Of a stretch of 31,064 nt of DNA, positions 1-7,021 are shown one piece after another (position 1 is the stretch's first letter; every line of letters begins with the position of its first letter). A program made the position numbers and the translations under genes. The notes under the pieces are model-generated. The model saw only the letters and a list, made by a program, of their open reading frames with translations. It was not told the origin of the DNA and did no database searches. The DNA comes from Zygnema cylindricum. Lineage: Eukaryota > Streptophyta > Zygnematophyceae > Zygnematales > Zygnemataceae. The stretch is from contig JBBHKE010001038.1 of the NCBI GenBank assembly GCA_037447655.1, positions 64,001 to 95,064 on the forward strand, written 5' to 3'.

Positions 1-110
1 GTTCCGATTTCATTTTCGCACATAGGGACTCTTTTCAAAGTAGTACGGAATGCTCCACTACAGTCCAAAATATTTTTTCAAAGTATCGTTTACATGGGGA
101 CGTACCTTCA
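1..110. repeat. Direct repeat, also present at 18927-19045
   Basis: The first ~110 bases align in the same orientation with 18927-19045, sharing the opening GTTCCGATTTCATT, the CGCACATAGGGAC block, CAAAGTAGTACGGA and CTACAGTCCAAAAT. A shorter inverted match to the inner end (ACATGGGGACGTA) lies near 18090-18125. No ORF. It abuts R1 and may be part of a larger composite repeat that begins left of the window. Function unknown. Confidence 0.7.
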
Positions 111-835
111 GGGTGAAGTTCCATTAGGCGGTCCCAGTAAATGTACGGACAAGTCTACTGGCAGCGTTTACTGGAAGTCCGCTCCATTGTGTCGGCCCAG
201 TAACAAACCTTCCTCAATTATGATTTGCGCCACGTAGGTTAGAGTCCAGATTCTAAAAATCTTGAAAAAATCTACAAACGGAATATATGTACGAAATTTC
301 TGTACCACCGGAGGTAATTAATAATTCGTACATAAAGTTTTCGGCTAGATTTTGATTTTGAAAATGGAAATCAAAATTTAAAAACGGAATGGCAAAAAGA
401 CGCGACAAACCTTGAAGGTCGCGACAAACTTTGAATGTCGGGGGATGTCAGACGGAGCGTGCGAGGATATATTCACCTCACCTGCATTCAACGTGGCAAG
501 AGGCACATGGCATGTACGACGTGCACGTCTGTGATAGCTTGTACAACGTAGATATTTTTTTTCCTTTTCACGTGTACCAATGGTTATGAATGACAATCAT
601 CTAGTGGAGAGTTGGGGCCCATTGGATGATGTGCTCGATTGCTTCGCGGATCTCAAAAAGTAAAGCATCCAACGGTCAGTAATTACGCCTACATCATTGG
701 AGCTTCCCGACAGCTTTCCAGTAACGATGTTCCGTCCAACAAAAAAAAAATCCGGTACGACTCTGTACGACGCTGTACGAAAACGTACGGCGTCCAGTAA
801 CGAACCCCACTTTTCGTCTTAATGGAACTTCACCC
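111..835 (-). mobile_element. R1: 725-bp TIR-bounded non-autonomous DNA transposon (MITE-like)
   Basis: Bounded by perfect 16-bp terminal inverted repeats, GGGTGAAGTTCCATTA at 111-126 and its reverse complement at 820-835. It has no coding capacity; short ORFs here are not conserved in the other copies. The reverse complement aligns over its whole length with R3 (16567-17277) and with R2 (15360-16566, which carries an insertion). The right flank is TAA and the left flank TCA; R2 and R4 have TTA next to their ends, so a 3-bp TWA-type target as in PIF/Harbinger (Tourist) elements is possible, but the superfamily is inference. The interior carries CTGTACGA/CGTACGG repeats near 755-790 and a run of A near 740. 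Confidence 0.75.
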
Positions 836-840
836 TAACC

Positions 841-862
841 CTAATAGCGATACACGGTGTAG
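841..862 (-). repeat. S-family-like terminal repeat, unpaired in window
   Basis: Read on the minus strand this begins TACACCGTGTATCGCTATT, resembling the S1 terminus TACACCGCGCATCGTTATTAG (positions 13604-13624). It could be the right end of an older element that contains R1 and starts left of the window. No partner end is visible, so this is tentative. Confidence 0.35.
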
Positions 863-867
863 ACTTC

Positions 868-1152
868 CTAACCTTTTATCCTAATCCTACGCCCTACGTG
901 TGGCACGTAAGCCACGTCAAAACTATGCATAAAACATATACTAAAACGTTCATTCCACCTGAGCCACTTATTATTCCCTCCAATGGCACCATATGTTAGC
1001 CGCCCATCACAAAATCGAAAAAGCACAGTACCATGTAGACATGTTTTGGCCATTTCAAGCTTTTGAAGCTTTTCCTTTTCTGACTGTGTTACAGGATGGA
1101 AGGAGCGACAAAATCCATTCTGTGTTTTTGTAACAGTTTGTAAAGCAGCCAT
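868..1152 (-). CDS. Possible captured gene fragment (94-aa ORF), unrecognised
   Basis: Minus-strand ORF with its ATG at 1152-1150. The first ~65 residues (starting MAALQTVTKTQNGF, through KLQKLEMAKTCLHG to GAIGGNNKWLR) have a mixed, protein-like composition, unlike the low-complexity ORFs elsewhere in this window. A possible 5' splice site (CAG|GTGGAA) follows the KWLR codons, after which the composition changes, so the first part could be a single exon. I recognise no family and see no promoter or further exon. The adjacent S-like transposon end at 841-862 makes a captured exon or a chance ORF more likely than a working gene. Do not assign a function. Confidence 0.25.
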   Translation of the reverse strand: MAALQTVTKTQNGFCRSFHPVTQSEKEKLQKLEMAKTCLHGTVLFRFCDGRLTYGAIGGNNKWLRWNERFSICFMHSFDVAYVPHVGRRIRIKG

Positions 1153-1164
1153 ATTACTTCGCAA

Positions 1165-2890
1165 AAAGAAGCCTAGAATTGAGTTGGAAACTAGGTCACT
1201 ACCTGTCTCATCCCATCAAGATCACTAAATCGCACCATAAAAAACCCTAAAACATGTGAAAAGAAGAGGCAACAAGAGCCATATGAAAGGGATTGTATCT
1301 TTTGATTCACGCAGTCTCGGCAAAAAAAAATTTGCTAGCATTCTCCCGGACATTTTCTAGGTCAATTTGGGTGCTCCAGAAGTGGCTACAAAACCAGCAT
1401 AATCTCAAAAATTTAGAAGTGTCTACAAAATCCCAGGGTCAAGTCCCCTTAGATTTTTTCTTTTATCTGGAGCGGTTGAAAAGTAATAAAAAAAACAAAA
1501 AAAAAGAAGTGAAAATATAATTATGTCCAGAAAATAAGTACCTGAAAAACCAGAAGAAACAAGGCTCTTTTCTGCTTCTTTGGGACTTCTATGAAATTTC
1601 CGTCAGTAAATTTTCTCCATCATCAGCTGCCACGTCAGCAGCATCGCATGGGACTTCGAAAAATTAGGAGATAGGACCCTCTCTCCCAGAGAGCTTCTGT
1701 ACAAAAGGTCAACTTTGACCCTCCATAACTTACTGCTCAGGGGAGCAAATTCAGAGATTCTTTTTGCTATCGACTCAAGGGAGTCTTCTCTTCATAGGGG
1801 TGAAGTTGGTCAGGGTTTTTGTCTGCCAGGGTGGCAGTTAATTTTGCTGAAACACAAAGGGGTCAGGGTTATCCTACAGACTTTTTGGAAGCTGTCCACT
1901 CTGAGGACTTATGGAGGTCTCAGAGTTTCACACTTCAAGCCACATCAACTGCTGCCCAAAAGGGAAATCTGGCTATCGGACTGCATCCTTTTGCATTTTG
2001 GACTCCTCTGAGTCCGTAGCAAAAAGAATCATTGAAAACGGCCAACCAATCGATTAATTATGGGGTGGCAAATATGCCTATTTTATACAAACCCTCAAGG
2101 GGAAAGGTGAATGTATTTCCAAAAAACACTAAGTCATGATTCTCTCTAATAACTCCAATCTATTGACGTTCGGACCAATCATATTACTGTACCGTACCAA
2201 AAAGTACTACTGCCAGTGTACCTTTTGTATGACTAATGTACGACAAGGCTATTACGTGGACGAGTGCCTTTTTTTTACTCGTCCGTAGGTTACTCGGAAT
2301 TCCTGCGACCAAATGTGATATCTCCACGTGGCGCCAGGTCATGCCATGTCACAAAAAGCGAAATTGACCACTCGTGGATCTTGGCGATGATGTGCGCCGT
2401 TGGATAAGAACTAAAATGAAATCTAAGCCGTTATAAATACTTGCGCAATATTTGTTTCGCTGTCAAAACAAAATGCGCGGTATCCGTTTCGAAACCGTAC
2501 CGTACTCCGTACTTTACAAAAACTGTATCTATGCATGTCGTATATATTTTCATTTAAATGAATTAGTTCAATCCTAAATAAATAAATATTTATCAAACCC
2601 AATTGCTTTTAACATTAGTCCTACACTAGTAGGATAAAGCTAACTGCTACCGGCCAACTTGACCGATGGCATGTACTTGGATCAAATCCTGGGTTCGTCA
2701 AGTATCTTTTTAGAAACCTACTAAAAAACAACTACCTGTTGGTTCAACCACTCTCTCTATCTTTGAGTGACTACAACAAGTATGGTGGCTAGAGAGAGGA
2801 GGTGGAGGCAGGCTGTCCGCCCTTTTCTTTTCCTATTTATACTGATATATTAAGACCTAGAAAATACTCTATAAATCTAGTAATTTCAAC
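1165..2890. other. Unrecognised non-coding DNA
   Basis: No convincing gene. Overlapping ORFs at 1715-2019 in two frames are short and unrecognised. Plant-type ACGT boxes occur (CTGCCACGTCAGCAG near 1627-1641, CCACGTGGCGCC near 2322-2333), and CCGTTGGAT-type words common in plant transposon termini occur near 2398. A T-arm-like GGATCAAATCC lies near 2687. Probably old repeat sequence. Confidence 0.5.
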
Positions 2891-3613
2891 AAGTGGAGAG
2901 CTCGAAGGACCTCAACAGTGGAAGAAGATCGGGGGGCAAGGGTGAATGGCTGTAGGGTCCGAACCGCTCGAGAAAGCTCACCGACACGGCCTAAGTGAAT
3001 TGCTCAACGATAAGAGGTCGGGACATCCGATGGCTTAGGTGGGCGACGTGGTATGAAAGAGGTGCTCGATACCCGATCCTCATGCTCGGAATGGAGGGCC
3101 TTCCAGTCACCAGGAAGTAATCGGCGACAACGCGCCAGAGTTTCTCTGGCCCCACTACCCCCCGCCACGACGTGGAAGGTCTAAGACCCAGAGAGAGAAC
3201 ATAAGAAGAAGGTGCCAAGGAGCAATGTCCGTCAGGTTTTAAGAAATGTGGGACAAAGGAAGGTGGAGAGCATCTTGTACTATTGTCTTCACGGCCATAG
3301 GAATACGGGTGTACAATCGCGGGCGAGGGGCTCCTAAATCATAAGCCCGCAAAACATCTAACTCACGGACGAAAGTCCATTCTTCATCTGTGGGGCCAGA
3401 GAGGAGGGTGGTCGATGATGATTGAGGAGAGGTGATAGACGAAGGACCACCTGGGGCTCTACAATGGCAACAACTTCGTGTATGAAGGGAAATACCGGCC
3501 CCAGCAACAAAAAGGTTGTGACACCCAGGACATTCCAAACGCCTAGAGGCTTGTTTACGAGGTTTAGGTGGAGGTGGGGGAGGGAGAAGGGAAAAAGAAG
3601 GGCTTCCGGACAT
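2890..3613 (-). pseudogene. Decayed retroelement ORF, N-terminal zinc-finger part
   Basis: The intact piece is 3239-3613 (124 aa from the ATG at 3613). It has a six-proline run at residues 11-16, a basic patch (KPRKQASRR), then a zinc-finger-like CPGC...H...C motif: C28 and C31, then H44 and C48 (Cx2Cx12Hx3C). It ends at a TAA at 3239-3241. Beyond the stop the same frame reads WHLLLMFSLWVLDLPRRGG before another stop, and a neighbouring frame stays open to 2991. An N-terminal C2H2/C2HC finger before a W/L-rich segment resembles the start of R2-like non-LTR retroelement proteins in algae and plants, but no reverse transcriptase domain is visible. The match is by recollection of the family pattern; a chance ORF or another zinc-finger protein cannot be excluded. 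Confidence 0.35.
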
Positions 3614-3852
3614 GGTCAATAAGTCAAAGAAGCCATGAGAATTGGGAGGGTGAGAAGAGAATGTGGGGAGGATAAGAAATCATGGTGGAATTGTGTTGTT
3701 TGCGTTTGATGAGCGGGGGGAGGATTTTTGGAACTCGCTATATGAGGGGATGGGGAGTCAAGCGATTCATGGGGAGGGGGGGGAGGCTAGTAACTGTTGT
3801 CCATAGCCTATTTCAGCCATGGATTAGTCTCGGAAGCACCACAGACTACCCC
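3614..3852. other. Unrecognised GT-rich non-coding DNA
   Basis: G-rich on the plus strand (GGGGGGAGG near 3715 and 3776). No gene, structured RNA or repeat recognised. Confidence 0.5.
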
Positions 3853-4106
3853 CAAAAACTGCTATGTTTCAGACAATACAAATTACTCCACACTAAATAA
3901 AATCACCTCAATCTGCACTAATATGCAGTATAGAATATAAAATGCTAACTCCCAAAGTTATAGCCAAATCAACCAAGGACAAAAACTGCTATGTTTCAGA
4001 CAATACAAATTACTCCACACTAAATAAAATCACCTCAATCTGCACTAATATGCAGTATACAATATAAAATGCTAACTCCCAAAGTTATAGCCAAATCAAC
4101 CAAGGA
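3853..4106. repeat. 127-bp tandem duplication, two copies
   Basis: Copy 1 is 3853-3979 and copy 2 is 3980-4106, directly abutting. I found one difference over 127 bp (GTATAGAAT versus GTATACAAT). No ORF crosses it. The near identity implies a recent tandem duplication or strong homogenisation. Confidence 0.95.
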
Positions 4107-5218
4107 ATCTAGAAGATATAAGCTCCAGAGTTTCCCAAAAACAGTTGACAGCTTCTCAAACTAACCAAGTAGACTTCCCACAGAAAACTACAGAATTGAC
4201 CAAACAGAATAAACTGTACACACATATAGTTTTTAGGTCAAAAAATATCTATACAAAGTTTCATACAAAAATATCAATCAGGGTGATCACACCATCAGGT
4301 CAAAGTTGCAGAAAAACAGTTTGCCGTTGCTTTGATAAACTTCACTGTGATAGTGAAAAGTAATCTAAGTCCTACAAGTTATACTTACTCTACTCATTCC
4401 TACGCTAATCCTAGAGCTACACGTGTCACTAATTGAACAGTGAAATATATTTTATAATACGCTAAACTACAAACAGATGTTTCTCAAGTATTTACAAATA
4501 TTCGTCCGTACAAAAAGTGTTACCGATGCTTAGTCAGCATCAGTCATATAAGTCCAGCTGACCGTGGTCCTACAGTGCGAAACTCCTGAGTATGTGTCGG
4601 TGATAAGGTAAACGACACGTCGTGCTTAAGTCATATGTGGTCCCCGCGTGAATCACGTCCTTAAAATAGTGTGAACCTCCAAATATTTCGGCGGACGCCG
4701 TCCGCACTTCAAATGTACCATGAACCATTTTGTCGAAGTGGAATCGTGCTACTTAAATCGTGTCCGTACCAAGACTTCGTCCTTTACCATAAATGCCGGT
4801 AACTGTTTTATCGTCCACTTGCCAAATATGACGTGCCGTACTGGTGCCGTACTTTTCCATATATTCCGTTTGTTTTATTATGTTACAAATCACACACTTT
4901 GTAATGTTTCACGTCAGATCGCTTCGCGATCTGCCGTCCATCTCAAATTCTTGTTCGCACCACTCAATTTGAACTTCACGTCACTTTAATATTATCCGTA
5001 CAAATATACCCTCAATCCTCAAATCCATTCGAACCTCCACTTTAAATCAAGTTCGTTGTTACGCATTAAAACTCGCGTCAAGTACGCATGAAACATCGCG
5101 TGCGCACAAAATGTCGCGGTCGCACGAAACTATCTTTTCAAAACAACACATACAACGTGACACAGAATACTATTATATGTTGTGTTTTTGTTTCTTTTTT
5201 AGGACAATGCACGCGGAT
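4107..5218. other. Unrecognised AT-rich non-coding DNA
   Basis: No gene recognised. Short ORFs at 4145-4363, 4720-4989 and 5111-5320 have no recognisable motifs. GTACG/CGTAC words recur, as in much of the non-tract DNA of this window. Confidence 0.5.
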
Positions 5219-5246
5219 GGCCATGTCCTGACGTCATCTGCCACGT
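5219..5246 (+). promoter_or_regulatory. Inverted 28-mer with CRE (TGACGTCA) and ABRE-like box, copy 1
   Basis: Holds TGACGTCA (bZIP CRE/C-box) and GCCACGT (ABRE-like core) seven bases apart. The reverse complement occurs at 19689-19716 with one mismatch in 28. In each copy the 28-mer, read in its own orientation, is followed within about 100 bases by purine-rich DNA. It may be a transposon terminus or a bZIP binding module; the pairing and positions are seen, the role is inferred. Confidence 0.55.
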
Positions 5247-5320
5247 ATTCCACATGTCCCCACAAAACGGAAGGCCGGCAGAGGAAGGGAGGGAGGGAAT
5301 CTACACGTCTGACGTTATAA

Positions 5321-5978
5321 AGAGGGGATGGAAGGAGAGGGGAGGGAGAGGGGGAGGGGGAGAGGGAGGGGGAGGGGATATAGTGGAAGAAGGGTAAAGG
5401 AGGAGAGTGTCAAGTGGAACTTGCGGAGGGAAGAGATGAGATAGGGGAAAAAGGATGAGACGGGGAGGGAGAGGAAAATGAGATTTAGAGGACGAGGAAG
5501 AGAGGATTATAGACAGGGACGAGGAGTAAAAAATGGCTTGGGGGAGAGAGAGAGAAAAACAGAGAGCGAAATGGGAAAGAGAGAGGAAGAGGTGAAATGA
5601 GAGGGAAATGAGAGTGATTTGAAAATGAGAGGGATGAGGGGGAAGGGAGAGAGATGGGAAGAAAATGGGGATGTTGGAAAATGTAGAGAATTAGATTGTG
5701 AAGAAAAGATGAAAGAAATGAGAAAGTAGTGGCAGGGGAAACAGACGTGAGGAGGAAGGGGAGGAAAAAGACAAAAAAAGTGGGACAAAAAAGTGGAAAA
5801 AAAGGAGTCGATAAGAGGGCGGAGAGGAGGGAGAAAAGGTGGGGACAGAGGAATGGAGACAAAGAAGGTAGTGATTGGGGAGGTAAGAGAGAGAGAGGCA
5901 AGGAGGGATCGAGAAGAAATGGAGAGGATGAGGGGAAGGGAGAAGGGTGGGAAAGAGAGAGTCAAGCAAGAAGAAAGA
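5321..5978 (+). repeat. Purine-rich tract, left half (split by copia insertion)
   Basis: Almost pure A/G on the plus strand with GAGGGA-type words. 5334-5378 contains many successive runs of three or more G separated by one to three bases, a strong G-quadruplex motif. The tract resumes at 12082. Long minus-strand ORFs here are Ser/Pro/Leu/Phe-rich translations of the repeat in several frames at once and are not genes. Confidence 0.9.
5974..5978. repeat. Target site duplication, left copy (AAAGA)
   Basis: AAAGA immediately precedes the left LTR and recurs at 12082-12086 immediately after the right LTR. Five base pairs is the usual Ty1/copia integration duplication. It shows that the two LTRs are one insertion without later rearrangement. 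Confidence 0.95.
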
Positions 5979-5995
5979 TGTTGGGATATTGTCGT

Positions 5996-6133
5996 TTTCG
6001 CGACATTTCGCGAAGCGTCATTCCAACTTGAATTTGTTTGACGCGAACTGTCGCGTCATCATACAAAAGTACGACGTCGTTTCGCGACGGTACTTTTGAT
6101 GTCCGCGAACGAAACATACTATTTCGTTTCGCG
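5996..6133 (+). promoter_or_regulatory. U3 cluster of four TTTCGCG words
   Basis: TTTCGCG starts at 5996, 6006, 6080 and 6127, in the first 155 bases of the LTR and 230-370 bases upstream of the TATA box. Spaced repeats in U3 are a usual place for transcription-factor sites. The word is near E2F-type and CGCG-box consensus but fits neither exactly. In the right LTR the first (TTTCTCG) and fourth (TTTTGCG) are mutated. Confidence 0.4.
6064..6098 (+). promoter_or_regulatory. U3 inverted repeat (hairpin or cruciform)
   Basis: Arms CAAAAGTAC (6064-6072) and GTACTTTTG (6090-6098) pair perfectly. An inner CGTCG/CGACG pair extends the stem past a GA bulge, leaving a TTTCG loop that overlaps one TTTCGCG word. 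It is preserved at 11496-11530 in the right LTR. Confidence 0.7.
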
Positions 6134-6361
6134 TCACTTGTTTGTTTCGTGCGCAGGTGTTTCAATTTGCGTGCAGGTGTGTTCGTGAAGCGACACGTGT
6201 TAAGTCAACGTTTGGAGTTTTGTTGTTTCGAAGGAAGAAGCGTGTGCGCCTTCCTTCGTGGAACTTTCATTGAAGAGTGCACAGTCAGCTAGGGACAGAC
6301 TTCGTCGCTACGCTAAGTTCTGCTTGTCTTATCTTGTTGTCTCTTAGTGCAGAGTAGCGAG

Positions 6362-6370
6362 TATATATAG
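6362..6370 (+). promoter_or_regulatory. LTR TATA box (left)
   Basis: TATATATAG in the middle of the LTR, as expected for the polymerase II promoter of a copia element. Genomic RNA would start roughly 25-35 bases downstream. The identical site in the right LTR is 11794-11802. Confidence 0.7.
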
Positions 6371-6651
6371 GCAGCAGTGTACATGTGCAGAGTATCGAAT
6401 TAATCGAATTGTATTAATCGATCTTACATTATTGAATCATAGAGGATTTGATATTGGAGTAGAGATTATTTAAAGAGAAGAGTGAGGAGAGAGAAGAGAG
6501 AAGAGAGATGATGTAAAGAGGCTTCGGCCAAGAACACTTATAAATCTTTTTGGTTGATTATTCCTCTTGTCTTTTATGAGCTTCCGATGTGTAATGATTT
6601 ATGTATTGTGAATTATTTTAAGTAAAACTCTTTTGCCTAATATCTTACAGT

Positions 6652-6663
6652 TGGTATCGGAGC
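6652..6663 (+). promoter_or_regulatory. Primer-binding site for initiator tRNA-Met
   Basis: TGGTATCGGAGC differs at one position from TGGTATCAGAGC, the complement of the plant initiator tRNA-Met 3' end used by most plant copia elements. It begins three bases after the LTR. Confidence 0.9.
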
Positions 6664-6691
6664 TAGTGCTTCGCAGATAGAGAGGGAGCGC

Positions 6692-6895
6692 ATGGGGAGG
6701 AAGAAGAACAGAAATACTCCTTCCCCCATGTCGACTTCAGAGAGAGCAAGAGAGTTCAGTTTTTCGGGTTCTCAATTTGAGGAGACTCGGAATACGGAGA
6801 GAAAATTTGAGGAGATGTTTGATACATTAATGAGATATGTAGATTCACGATTTCAAACTAAATCTAGTGAGAAAAGAGAATTTGCTTCATTTTAG
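6692..6895 (+). pseudogene. gag: N-terminal Gag segment cut off by in-frame TAG
   Basis: ATG at 6692, only 42 bases after the LTR, opens a 67-codon frame (MGRKKNRNTPSPMSTSER...) that ends at TAG 6893-6895. The frame is the same as that of the main Gag-Pol ORF and stays open from 6896 to the next ATG at 7022, so 6692 is probably the ancestral start and the TAG a later nonsense mutation (a single C-to-T from CAG would give it). The segment is polar, basic at its start, with no known domain. Alternatively translation starts at 7022 and this is a short upstream ORF. Confidence 0.65.
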
Positions 6896-7021
6896 GCTGC
6901 TGATCCATTCAGTGGAGGAGCTAATGAGAGTGAGATAAAAGAGAGAATTAGGAAAGGTAAAGCAAAGATAGAGGAAGATTCAGATTTTGAAGAGGCATTG
7001 GATAACGAAGATGATTATAAT

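Larger units (their letters stand above)
5979..6649 (+). repeat. Left (5') LTR, 671 bp
   Basis: Starts TGTTGGGATATTG and ends TATCTTACA, giving the TG...CA termini. Same length as the right LTR, with nine substitutions and no indels between them by my reading. The U3 portion carries four TTTCGCG words and a hairpin; a TATA box lies at 6362-6370. The R/U5 boundary cannot be set from sequence alone. Confidence 0.97.

Noticed and set aside
831-845. CCCTAACCCTAA as interstitial telomere repeat
   Set aside because: Only two units, overlapping the R1 terminus; too short to mean anything.
2640-2720. Second tRNA/SINE-like segment (GGATCAAATCC)
   Set aside because: The T-arm stem has a mismatch and there is no A box or acceptor stem; too weak to call.
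5485-5969. Minus-strand ORFs of 92-152 codons in the purine tract
   Set aside because: Low-complexity translation of the complementary pyrimidine strand, overlapping in all frames.
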